Part shown: positions 19,001-27,684 of the stretch, piece by piece
How the letters are laid out: each line of letters starts with the position of its first letter
Position numbering within the stretch: position 1 is the stretch's first letter
Assembly: GCF_936943645.1 (NCBI RefSeq)
Contig: NZ_CAKZJO010000055.1
Span: 1-64,000 of the forward strand
Direction of reading: 5' to 3'
DNA: 64,000 bases
Origin: an uncultured Bradyrhizobium sp.
GTDB lineage: Bacteria; Pseudomonadota; Alphaproteobacteria; Rhizobiales; Xanthobacteraceae
Made by a program: the position numbers and the translations under genes
Notes under the pieces: model-generated
The model's input: the letters and a program-made list of their open reading frames with translations, nothing else
Database searches by the model: none
Told to the model about the DNA's origin: nothing

Positions 19001-19477
19001 CACGAACTCGACACACAGGCCTTAGAACAGATCCTGACCGGGCATATGCAAGCGATCTGCGGAGAAGCAAATCAGATATTTCGCGAGTTAACGAAGTTCG
19101 ATTATGGGATCGACGGTGAGATTGAATTCAAGGATGACTACGGAAGAGCCAGCGGCAAGAAGATTTACGTGCAACTAAAGAGCGGGGCTTCTCATTTGAG
19201 GCACCGAAGTCGAGATGGAAAAGAGATATTCGACGTCTCCAGCCCTCGTCATCTCGTTTATTGGATCGGCCAGCCGGTCGACGTCTATCTTGTAATACGG
19301 GGCGAGGATGACAAAATTCGTTGGATGAATTTAACCCGTTATTTGAAGGAACGAAAAGACAAAACGAGCCGCCAGATTGTGTTCGACGGCGACGAACTTA
19401 ACTTTGAGTCCGTCTGGCGTGTGCGAGATTCGCTGTTCTTAGGGCGCCGGACCGCGGCAAACCCAAGGAGGAAGTAA
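16028..19477 (+). CDS. TIR - WD40 - Roc/COR-like GTPase - zinc knuckle - DUF4365 protein (candidate immune/conflict protein)
   Basis: The 1149-residue product has, in order: a TIR domain (~7-130; FDAFISHS, FDEW, and LSPNTLAADWVALE with Glu79 where TIR NADases keep the catalytic Glu); WD40-type blades (~168-455; e.g. DKTIKVWNLETRSCIATLEGH); a Ras-like/Roc GTPase (P-loop GESTVGKT 483-490, DLAGQE 533-538, ATRLD 595-599); a COR-like winged-helix region (~660-920); four cysteines C929, C934, C957, C960; and a DUF4365-like end (~998-1135) with D1029-G-E1031, then Q1049-L-K1051, as in PD-(D/E)XK nucleases. The start at 16028 follows GAGAG; a TTG at 15992 would add 12 residues. Codon use is AT-richer than all its neighbours. 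The architecture suggests an NLR-like sensor with two possible effectors. No partner gene is seen. Confidence 0.88.
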   Translation: MDDNFKFDAFISHSVHDKPRARQIAERLRAEGMHVWFDEWIIRPGDDVDAEIEKGIKDTRVLVLCLSPNTLAADWVALERNTVLFRDPSNSGRRFVPVVLSPCDLPDTLRRYKYIDLQKNDVGFEQLLGACLKTDDHGSASPVLPEQYLDPRAARPLSVGQMHRLNVRQSWNCNVAIAPRGEWLAVRSSRAVEVWDIETGKHTHSLKGKGRGLRCIVVTRDGDHLIAGDNAGIIRVWNISGSLVRELEVPAHQINCICSLPAEGEFLVAAGDAVFHCNWRIEKVALLFSGYRLDGTTAPLSTLAVDAAGQRAIVGSVDGALHVVELKAGTPSFKLVGHSKPITAAQIIKRGTHAITGAGDKTIKVWNLETRSCIATLEGHQSTVNSIALSPDETLIVSSGSVDGTLRVWDWKSGACRHTIRMNPRHRPASVAFGSRNHRALIAAGTSHGPAYIFGLGDEAEAKSVPARELNRRYVNAKVVLIGESTVGKTTLAHRLVADKYVLTDSTHGMNVSRLDLPLSPDDTMEREALLWDLAGQEDYRLIHQLYLGDTALALLLINPQRDDPFEEAVDWLKALRSAISSTNGNREAVKLLVATRLDVGGPKVSQKKIERFLTDNAFASWISTSAKRGDNCSDSANGGQPSKLKQLIAQYIPWDKLPWTSTPRLLTEIKNAVVAMRDRTDIRLLRFAELAQRLEYALPGLSITEADIRTAVTLLANHGLVRPLKFGDLVLLQPDLLNGYAGAIIRAARMHKDEIGCVTEDAIYSGSFDFTGVERLRHRPDEELLLRALVQTLLDAALCIRETEDGKVLLIFPSQYRRDREIPDHPEIFVTYEFTGELQTIYTTLVVRLWYSQTFDQKELWQNAVEFTTTKGANAGILFDKLGEGKGRISVFFDGQVPEELKVVFIEYVYRHLNKYARDLQRHRQYVCSNPSCGEPIKDMDAVRKRKSAGKQFIVCVFCDEHVPLSDHIEERLGSDPIASQALAMDERARHELDTQALEQILTGHMQAICGEANQIFRELTKFDYGIDGEIEFKDDYGRASGKKIYVQLKSGASHLRHRSRDGKEIFDVSSPRHLVYWIGQPVDVYLVIRGEDDKIRWMNLTRYLKERKDKTSRQIVFDGDELNFESVWRVRDSLFLGRRTAANPRRK

Positions 19478-19565
19478 AGCTTTGGCTCCGTGCGGCACGC
19501 AGCTGGTGTGTTGAACTTTCGCCGATACGGGCCCACTAGAACCCATGCCCTCCAGAACCAGAATT

Positions 19566-19689
19566 CGCGGGCATGCAGTTCTTCGGCCACGTCAAGATCG
19601 ACGGCGCCTCCGGCCAGATGATCGTGACCTTGCGCTACCGTGCCGACGTCGCGCTGTGGTCGACGACGCTCGATCCTAAGCAGAGCTGA
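19566..19689. repeat. Direct repeat, right copy (orphan phoD 3' end)
   Basis: This copy of the last ~124 bases of the phoD-type gene includes the final codons and a stop (TGA at 19687-19689), but there is no gene in front of it. One change replaces the Asp of TLRDRADV with Tyr. Weak similarity may extend a few bases left (ccagaacc at 19551). Normal high-GC sequence resumes here. Confidence 0.92.
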
Positions 19690-19712
19690 CCGCTGGACGC
19701 TGGGAAACGCTT

Positions 19713-20096
19713 CTAACCGGCAGCGCGCAGCTTCAGCGCCGCCTCCAGCGCGTCGCTCGAACACGGCTTCTGCAGCCGTGGCTGGCCGGAGAATTCCGGC
19801 GGAATCCGGGCCTCGGCGCCGTAGCCGGTGACGAAGACGAACGGAATCTTCAGCGCGACCAGCCGCTCGGCGACGGCAAAACTGGTCTCGCGGATCAGCT
19901 CGACGTCGAGCAGGGCAAAGTCAGGCGCATGTTGCGCGATGGCATCCAGCGCCTGCGCCACCGACCCGACGGTGCGCACGCTGATCACCCCGAAACCGAG
20001 CAGCCGGTCCTCGAAATCGATCGCGATGATCGGGTCGTCCTCGACGATCAGGACGTTGGCCGGCCGGCCGGAGCCATCGTTGGGTGCGGATGCCAT
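19713..20096 (-). CDS. Single-domain response regulator
   Basis: The 127-residue product is a receiver domain only. It has the acidic pair in VLIVEDDP, the phospho-acceptor Asp in FALLDVEL, VTGYG, and the conserved Lys in LQKPC. The FVFVTGYG block resembles the 'FATGY'-type single-domain regulators common in alphaproteobacteria. It has no output domain, so it probably acts by protein contact or phosphate shuttling. It is divergent from the Crp/Fnr gene, with 183 bases between the starts. Confidence 0.88.
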   Translation of the reverse strand: MASAPNDGSGRPANVLIVEDDPIIAIDFEDRLLGFGVISVRTVGSVAQALDAIAQHAPDFALLDVELIRETSFAVAERLVALKIPFVFVTGYGAEARIPPEFSGQPRLQKPCSSDALEAALKLRAAG

Positions 20097-20279
20097 GATC
20101 ACATCTTCAAATGTGGGGTTTTGCGGATCAGGACTGCCGCGACACGATGCCTGCGCACAGCGCATCGGAGGGTTCCCGGAACGAAACCCACCACATCGCC
20201 GTTCTCCAGTCTGTCCACTTGTGCACACAAAGGATGGACGGAGCCCGCTATGGTCGGAGGGAGGACGGGGGAGTTCGCG

Positions 20280-21044
20280 ATGGATGTGCGTATCGGCAGG
20301 GCAAGCGAGGTCGAAAGCAGACCGGCCAACAATTTGTTGCGGCGGTTGAGCCAGGCAGATTACGCCATGCTCGCACCGCACGTGGCCGTCGAAAATGCCG
20401 TGCCCAACCAATTGCTTTACAGCCCCGGCGACGACGTCCAGGTGGTCCATTTCCCCTGCGGACCGGCGCTCGCGACATTTCTCGTCCCCAACGAGGACGG
20501 CCGCGACGTCGAAACCATCCTGGTCGGCCGCGAAGGCGCGGTGGGTGGCATCGTCAGCGAGGGTTTCCTGCCGGCCTATACCCGGATCTGCGTGAAATTC
20601 GGCGGGCCGTTTGCGCGCGTTCACGTCGCCAAGCTGGAGGCCGCCAAGCTGCGCTCGGCGTCGCTGCGCAACATCTTCGCCCGCTATGCCGACTGCATGC
20701 TGGCGCAGATCTTCCAGTCGACTGCCTGCAACGCTATCCATTCGATCGAGCAGCGGACCGCCAAATGGATTCTGGCGGCGATGGAGCGGACCGGCGACGA
20801 GAGCAGCGTGCCGCTGACCCACGAGCAGCTTGCGACGCTGCTCGGCGTTGGCCGCAGCTATGCGAGCCGCGTGCTGCAATCGTTCAAGGCCGAGCGGATT
20901 CTCGATACGCGGCGCGGATCGATCCTCGTTCTCAACCGCGACGGCCTGAAGCTTCGCGCCTGCCTGTGCAACGATGCCGTGAAGATGCATTTCGAGGAGG
21001 TGTTGCGCGGCGTCTATCCGACCGAGGAACGCGAGGCCGGTTAG
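20280..21044 (+). CDS. Crp/Fnr-family transcriptional regulator
   Basis: The 254-residue product has an N-terminal cyclic-nucleotide-type beta barrel (YSPGDDVQVVHFPCGPALATFLV, VGREGAVGGIV). A C-terminal winged helix follows (LTHEQLATLLGVGRSYASRVLQSFKAERILDTRRGSI). The Fnr cluster cysteines at the N-terminus are absent. The start at 20280 is preceded by GGGGGAG; an ATG 30 bases upstream is an alternative. Such regulators are frequent in rhizobia, often with stress or surface-polysaccharide roles; the ligand cannot be read from sequence. Confidence 0.88.
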   Translation: MDVRIGRASEVESRPANNLLRRLSQADYAMLAPHVAVENAVPNQLLYSPGDDVQVVHFPCGPALATFLVPNEDGRDVETILVGREGAVGGIVSEGFLPAYTRICVKFGGPFARVHVAKLEAAKLRSASLRNIFARYADCMLAQIFQSTACNAIHSIEQRTAKWILAAMERTGDESSVPLTHEQLATLLGVGRSYASRVLQSFKAERILDTRRGSILVLNRDGLKLRACLCNDAVKMHFEEVLRGVYPTEEREAG

Positions 21045-21049
21045 CTTCT

Positions 21050-21210
21050 TCCTTCTCGCCCTGTGGGAGAAGGTGGCGCGAAGCGCCGGATGAGGGGTTG
21101 CTTCCGCGAACATTGATGCAGCACATTCGGGGAGAGAACCCCTCACCCCAATGAACCTGTGTTTGCGAACGGCGATGCCCTCTCCCACAAGGGGAGAGGG
21201 CGCAATCATG
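21050..21210. repeat. Intergenic palindromic element, 'ccctctccc' family
   Basis: Several nested hairpins are present, among them ccttctcgccctgtgggagaagg, a gaggggtt / aacccctca pair, and ccctctcccacaaggggagaggg. It fills the gap between the Crp/Fnr gene and the Lgt-like gene. Confidence 0.75.
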
Positions 21211-21252
21211 CGCGGCGCGCGTTTGGACGCGGCCGTGCTATAGTCTCCCCGC

Positions 21253-21969
21253 ATGAGCGGGGCTTTTCTTCACACCGTCTTCGACATCCTGGCGTGGCTG
21301 GCCGCGGCCGCCGCAGTCTGGTGGCTATCGCGACAGCGCCTGCAGTTTCCCGCGCAATCCTTCCAGATGCCCTATATCGCTGCGCTGGTGTTCGGCGCCG
21401 GCCTCGGCGCCTATGTTTTCGGTTCCGCCAATCTGTGGCTGTCGGGGCAGAGCGGCATTGCGCGCTCGGTGGAGGGCGCGCTGGCCGGCGGCATCGTGGC
21501 GATCGAGCTCTACAAATGGACGGCCGGCATCACCTTGCGCACCGGCGCGCGGTTTGCGCTGCCGCTGGCCGTCGGCATCGCGATCGGCCGGCTCGGCTGC
21601 TATTTCGCGGGCCTGGACGACTTCACCTATGGGACGGCGACGGCGCTGCCCTGGGGGCATGATTTCGGCGACGGCGTTCTTCGCCATCCGGTCCAGCTCT
21701 ACGAGAGCGCGGCCATGGCCATCTTCGCGCTTGCCTATGTGCTGGCGGTCTTGAACCGGAACGCATTCACGATCACCAATGGTTTCTACCTGGCTCTCGC
21801 CTACTATGGAGCGCAACGCTTCCTGTGGGAATTCCTCAAGCCCTACGGCGCACTGATCGGTCCGCTCTCCCTGTTTCACCTGCTGTCGCTGTCCATCCTG
21901 CTCTATGCCGGCGTCATGCTGGCGACGGCCCCCAAAGCGAGACGCTTGCAAAATGAGTTACTTGCATGA
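21253..21969 (+). CDS. Lgt-like prolipoprotein diacylglyceryl transferase family membrane protein
   Basis: The 238-residue product has about seven membrane helices. It carries an Lgt-like central block, GRLGCYFAGLDDFTYGTATALPWG, and the RHPVQLYES motif, which in Lgt lies at the active site. It is shorter than housekeeping Lgt (usually ~280 residues) and lacks the classic GRxGNFxNGE wording, so it is probably a paralogue that uses a different acceptor. Its ATGA stop overlaps the start of the radical-SAM gene, so the two are translationally coupled. Confidence 0.8.
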   Translation: MSGAFLHTVFDILAWLAAAAAVWWLSRQRLQFPAQSFQMPYIAALVFGAGLGAYVFGSANLWLSGQSGIARSVEGALAGGIVAIELYKWTAGITLRTGARFALPLAVGIAIGRLGCYFAGLDDFTYGTATALPWGHDFGDGVLRHPVQLYESAAMAIFALAYVLAVLNRNAFTITNGFYLALAYYGAQRFLWEFLKPYGALIGPLSLFHLLSLSILLYAGVMLATAPKARRLQNELLA

Positions 21970-23411
21970 ACGCGCCGTTGCGTAAGTCGCGTCCCTACAT
22001 CTTCTGGGGCCAGACCCAATCTCTCTGCGAGGTCTGCCTGAAGCTGGTGCCGACCAAGATCCAGATCATCGACAACGAGGTCTGGTACGAAAAGCGCTGC
22101 AAGGAGCATGGCGTCCAATCGACGCTGGTGTCGACGGATGCCGCCTACTGGCGCTTGTGCAAGGATTTCATCAAGCCCGGCGACCGCCCGCTGCAATTCC
22201 AGCATCGCACCGAGTTCGGCTGCCCCTATGATTGCGGCCTCTGCCCCGACCACGAGCAGCATTCCTGCCTGGCGCTGATCGAGATCACCGAGCACTGCAA
22301 TCTCACCTGCCCGGTCTGCTTCGCCGAATCCTCGCCCGCGCGCACGAAATTCACTCCGCTCGCGACCATCGAGAAGATGCTGGACGCGCTGGTCGCCAGC
22401 GAAGGCGAGCCCGACCTCGTGCAGATCTCCGGCGGCGAGCCGACGCTGCATCCTGATTTCTTCGCGATCCTGGATGCCGTGCGCGCCCGCCCGATCCGGC
22501 ACGTCATGATCAACACCAACGGCCTGCGCATCGCTCGCGAAAAGGACTTTGCGGCGCAGCTAGCCGAGAACAAGCGCGGGCTGGAGGTCTATCTCCAGTT
22601 CGATTCGCTGCAGCGCGACGCCTTGATCAACCTGCGCGGCGCGGATTTGCGGAAAATCCGCCAGCAGGCACTGGAGAATCTCGAGCATTACGGCGTCTCG
22701 ACCACGCTGGTCGCGACCATCAAGCGCGGCGTCAACGATTCCGAGATCGGCGACATCGTTCGCCACGCGCTGACCTGGAAATGCGTGCGCGGCGTCACGC
22801 TGCAGCCGGTGCAGGACGCCGGCCGCAACGATGATTTCGACGCGAAGACCGACCGCATCATGCTGTCGGAGATCCGCAAGCGCGTCATCGAGACCGGCGT
22901 GTTCGGCGACAAGGACATGATCCCGCTGCCCTGCAATCCCGAAAGCATCTCGATCGGCTACGGCCTGCGCAGGGCTGAGAAGGTGCTGCCGCTGACCTCG
23001 TTGATCCCGCAGGAGCAGCTGGTTGCCGTGATGCCCAACACCATCAGCCCGGAGAAATATCCGGTGCTGCGGGAAAAATTTGTCGATCTGTTCTCGCTGT
23101 CATCGGGCCCGCTCAACACGTCCGAGCGGGTCTGCGAACTCCTGTGCTGCCTGCCGAGCTTTCAGGTGCCGGAGGGGCTCTCGTACGAAAACGTCTTCCG
23201 TGTCACCATCGTGCAGTTTCTCGACCGCTTCAATTTCTGCGTCGGCAACGTCAAGCGCAGCTGTATTCATTTCGTGACCGAGCAGGGCGCGATCATCCCG
23301 TTCGACACCTACAACCTGTTCTACCGCAACGGAGAGATCGACGGCATCCGCGCCGCGCTCGAAGGGAAGACCTATCGCGAGGCGAAGCAAAGCGAGGAGG
23401 CATCACAATGA
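21966..23411 (+). CDS. Radical SAM protein of the MJ0619/tetraether synthase (Tes)-like family
   Basis: The 481-residue product has an N-terminal Cys-rich region (LCEVCLKLVP, KRCKEHG, FGCPYDCGLCPDHEQHSCLAL). The radical-SAM motif CNLTCPVC follows, then SGGEPTLHPDF. More cysteines lie near the C-terminus (LCCLP, FNFCVGNVKRSCIHF). From memory, the CPYDCGLCPDH...CLALIEIT...CNLTCPVCF string is typical of archaeal MJ0619-type proteins, of which Tes couples lipid chains through C-C bonds. Together with the Lgt-like neighbour this suggests lipid modification. The substrate is inferred, not shown. Confidence 0.8.
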   Translation: MNAPLRKSRPYIFWGQTQSLCEVCLKLVPTKIQIIDNEVWYEKRCKEHGVQSTLVSTDAAYWRLCKDFIKPGDRPLQFQHRTEFGCPYDCGLCPDHEQHSCLALIEITEHCNLTCPVCFAESSPARTKFTPLATIEKMLDALVASEGEPDLVQISGGEPTLHPDFFAILDAVRARPIRHVMINTNGLRIAREKDFAAQLAENKRGLEVYLQFDSLQRDALINLRGADLRKIRQQALENLEHYGVSTTLVATIKRGVNDSEIGDIVRHALTWKCVRGVTLQPVQDAGRNDDFDAKTDRIMLSEIRKRVIETGVFGDKDMIPLPCNPESISIGYGLRRAEKVLPLTSLIPQEQLVAVMPNTISPEKYPVLREKFVDLFSLSSGPLNTSERVCELLCCLPSFQVPEGLSYENVFRVTIVQFLDRFNFCVGNVKRSCIHFVTEQGAIIPFDTYNLFYRNGEIDGIRAALEGKTYREAKQSEEASQ

Positions 23412-23689
23412 GCGATACGCCGCCGCCAATTCTGCCGCCCGTTCCGACGCCCGCCCAGGCCCGCAGCGGCTGCCTCACCGCTTTCATGGTGATCTCGGGC
23501 ATCATCCTGCTGCTACCCGGCCTGTGCGCCCTGCTGTTCGGCGGAATCTCCATATCCGACAGTGGCCGGGTCGATTCCGACATCGCGCCGCTGGTCTTTC
23601 TGGGCCTCTTCGTGGGGATCGGCGGGGCAGCCCTGATCTGGGCGGCGATCAAGGGGCGAAAGGCCCCGCCAATCCGAAACGATCGCTAA
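23408..23689 (+). CDS. Small two-helix membrane protein
   Basis: The 93-residue product has a Pro-rich N-terminus (TPPPILPPVPTPAQA) and two hydrophobic helices (about 25-47 and 60-82). It starts within the last codons of the radical-SAM gene (ATGA overlap), so it is the third gene of the coupled trio. I know no family for it. It could anchor the radical-SAM enzyme at the membrane, but that is only a guess from context. Confidence 0.72.
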   Translation: MSDTPPPILPPVPTPAQARSGCLTAFMVISGIILLLPGLCALLFGGISISDSGRVDSDIAPLVFLGLFVGIGGAALIWAAIKGRKAPPIRNDR

Positions 23690-23787
23690 GACCCGGAAAT
23701 TCCCGGATAAAATTCAGTCAACCAAGGCCCAAAGAACGCATTGTTTTTTGGCGGTTTTTGCATATATTGCGCCGCAACGCGTAGGGT

Positions 23788-23816
23788 GCCCGGTCGATAT
23801 GGCCGGGCTTCCTTTT
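23788..23816. terminator. Terminator-like hairpin in the leader of bipA
   Basis: gcccgg (23788-23793) pairs with ccgggc (23803-23808), followed by ttccttttt. It could end the upstream trio or act as an attenuator in the bipA leader. The stem is short. Confidence 0.45.
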
Positions 23817-23926
23817 TGGGCGGCGAGCGCCCGTTTCCAGTCTTCCAGCGTTGTTTCGAGAAGAGGTCCCGGTCCGACCGGCGAGATCGCGCTTAACCCA
23901 TTGTACGAACGCAAAGAAGCTCACTC

Positions 23927-25753
<1,827 letters not shown>

Positions 25754-25758
25754 GCGCG

Positions 25759-25848
25759 CGAATGGGGCACGGCGAGTAGCGAATAGGGACGTTTGGCCAG
25801 AGGCCGCGTTTCTTGTACTCTATTCGCCATTCGCCACTCACCATTCGC
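25759..25848. repeat. Imperfect palindrome of 'cgaatggcgagt' words
   Basis: The left words gcgaatgg..ggcgagtagcgaataggg are mirrored by ctattcgccattcgccactcaccattcg on the right. It fills the gap between typA and the amine oxidase gene. Confidence 0.65.
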
Positions 25849-25854
25849 CCCTCG

Positions 25855-27108
25855 ATGCCCCTGCCCTCCTCCGTCGACGTCGCGATCATCGGCGCCGGTG
25901 CCGCCGGCCTCGGCGCGGCGCATGCGCTGGCCGGCTCCGGCCTTTCGGTGATCGTGCTGGAGGCGCGCAACAGGCTCGGCGGCCGAGCCTGGACGGTGCA
26001 GGCCTCGCCCGAGGTGACCTTCGACGTCGGCTGCGGCTGGCTGCATTCGGCCGACAAGAACTCCTTCGTTACGATCGCAACGCAGCTCGGTTTCGAGCTC
26101 AACAAGGACCTGCCGCCCTGGCGCGAGCGCGCCTATGGCAACGCGTTTCCGCAGGAGCTGCGCGACGATTTCATGCGCGCGATGGACGCGTTCTACGAAC
26201 GCCTCTGGCAGGCCGCGCGGACGGGCAAGGATGAACCGGCGAGTCGAAGCCTTGAGCCAGGCAATCGCTGGAATCCCATGATCGACGCGGTCTCGACCTA
26301 CATCAACGGCTGCGAGCTGAAGGATATGTCGACGCTGGACTGGGACGCCTATGAGGACACGAACCTCAATTGGCGGGTCCGCCGCGGCTATGGCGCGTTG
26401 ATCGCGGCCTATGGCGCGCCCTGCCCGGTGGCGCTGGACTGCAAAGTCACGCTGATCGATCATTCGGGCAAGCGCATCCGCGTCGAGACATCGCAGGGCT
26501 CGCTGGTCGCGGACAAGGTGATCGTCACCGCGCCGACCAATCTGATCGCCGACGAGACGATCCGCTTCTCACCGCCGCTGCCGTCCAAGGTCGACGCCGC
26601 CGCCGGCCTGCCGCTCGGCGTCGACGACAAGGTGACCCTGGCGCTCGAGGGTGCCGAAGCTTTTCCAAGGGAAGGCAATCTGCGCGGCGCCACCATGCGC
26701 ACGGAGATGGGCACCTACCACATCCGCCCATTCGGCCAGCCCTGCATCGAAGGCTTTTTCGGCGGCAGCTTTGCCCGCGCGCTGGAGGACGCCGGCGAAG
26801 GCGCCATCGCCGCGCACGCTATCAGCGAGATCGCGGGATTCCTCGGCAACGATATCCGCCGCAAGCTGAAGCCGCTGTATGAATCGCGCTGGGCGCATGA
26901 CCCCTTCGCGCGCGGCTCCTATTCGCACGCTCTGCCCGGCCACGCCGGCGACCGCGCCGTGCTGGCCGTACCCTTGGATGGGCGGCTGTTCTTCGCGGGA
27001 GAAGCAACGTCGCCGGAGTTATTCACGACCGCGCATGGGGCACGGGACAGTGGGGAGCGGGCTGCGCGGGAAGTGCTGGCCACGATCGGGCGCCAGCCAT
27101 CCCACTGA
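25855..27108 (+). CDS. FAD-dependent amine oxidase family protein
   Basis: The 417-residue product has the dinucleotide-binding N-terminus VAIIGAGAAGLGAAHALAGSG, the GG motif EARNRLGGRAWTV, and the C-terminal FAD contact LFFAGEATSPE. This is the flavin monoamine oxidase or phytoene-desaturase-like superfamily. No substrate is evident. I start at 25855 so that the Rossmann strand is near the N-terminus; the longer frame runs through the palindrome. Confidence 0.88.
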   Translation: MPLPSSVDVAIIGAGAAGLGAAHALAGSGLSVIVLEARNRLGGRAWTVQASPEVTFDVGCGWLHSADKNSFVTIATQLGFELNKDLPPWRERAYGNAFPQELRDDFMRAMDAFYERLWQAARTGKDEPASRSLEPGNRWNPMIDAVSTYINGCELKDMSTLDWDAYEDTNLNWRVRRGYGALIAAYGAPCPVALDCKVTLIDHSGKRIRVETSQGSLVADKVIVTAPTNLIADETIRFSPPLPSKVDAAAGLPLGVDDKVTLALEGAEAFPREGNLRGATMRTEMGTYHIRPFGQPCIEGFFGGSFARALEDAGEGAIAAHAISEIAGFLGNDIRRKLKPLYESRWAHDPFARGSYSHALPGHAGDRAVLAVPLDGRLFFAGEATSPELFTTAHGARDSGERAAREVLATIGRQPSH

Positions 27109-27109
27109 T

Positions 27110-27250
27110 GTCGTCCTGGCCAAACGCCGGGACCCATACCGCGTGATCTTTCCGTCACGCGTGATGCGAGTCCCGCGGAATGCTCCCTAACTTCCAGTCG
27201 TCGCCAAACCCCATCCTGTGGTTATGGGTCCTGGCGTTCGCCGGGACGAC
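27110..27250. repeat. Intergenic palindromic element, 'gtcgtcc...gggacgac' family (copy 2)
   Basis: The outer words gtcgtcctggccaaacgccgg and ggcgttcgccgggacgac are inverted, with inner words gggacccat and atgggtcc. It is related to 3813-3959 and 37488-37598, and lies between the converging amine oxidase and DCC genes. Confidence 0.72.
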
Positions 27251-27276
27251 ACCAATCTTGTGGCACCGCTGTCGCG

Positions 27277-27684
27277 TCACTCAATGATTCTCGCCCGCAG
27301 ATCCGCATCCGGCAGGAAGCAGGCGTCATACTTCCCGAAAATGCGATAGCGATTGCGTGCGATGAGGCTGTAGAGCGGGTCCCGCAGCGGCTTCGGCACG
27401 ACGAACAACGCGCGCACCCAACTCCAGCCGGGAAGCAGCGACAGCACGGTCAGCGCGGCGTCCGACTTCATGAACACCTCGCCGCCGTGGACGACGGCGT
27501 TCGTGTCGGGGTCATCGGGATCGATGCCGAACGTGCGCGCAAGCTTCGCGCCGTACTCCGACTGGATCGGCGTGAAGCGAAACCGCCTCGCCGTGTCGCG
27601 CTCGGCCACGAAGCGAACCCAACGCGAGCAGAAGATGCAGACGCCGTCGAACAGGATTACGTCGTCGTCGGGCCATTTTGGCAT
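27277..27684 (-). CDS. DCC-family (DUF393) thiol-disulfide oxidoreductase-like protein
   Basis: The 135-residue product has the family signature ILFDGVCIFCSRWVRFV (CxxC at residues ~16-19). The C-terminal block YSLIARNRYRIFGKYDACF is also typical. DCC proteins are thioredoxin-fold and presumed redox-active. It is the last gene of a four-gene operon; its ATG overlaps the upstream stop (TGATG). Confidence 0.9.
   Translation of the reverse strand: MPKWPDDDVILFDGVCIFCSRWVRFVAERDTARRFRFTPIQSEYGAKLARTFGIDPDDPDTNAVVHGGEVFMKSDAALTVLSLLPGWSWVRALFVVPKPLRDPLYSLIARNRYRIFGKYDACFLPDADLRARIIE

Noticed and set aside
15606..19565. Integrase or transposase in the insert
   Set aside because: I looked for one because of the flanking repeats; only the TIR gene is coded there.
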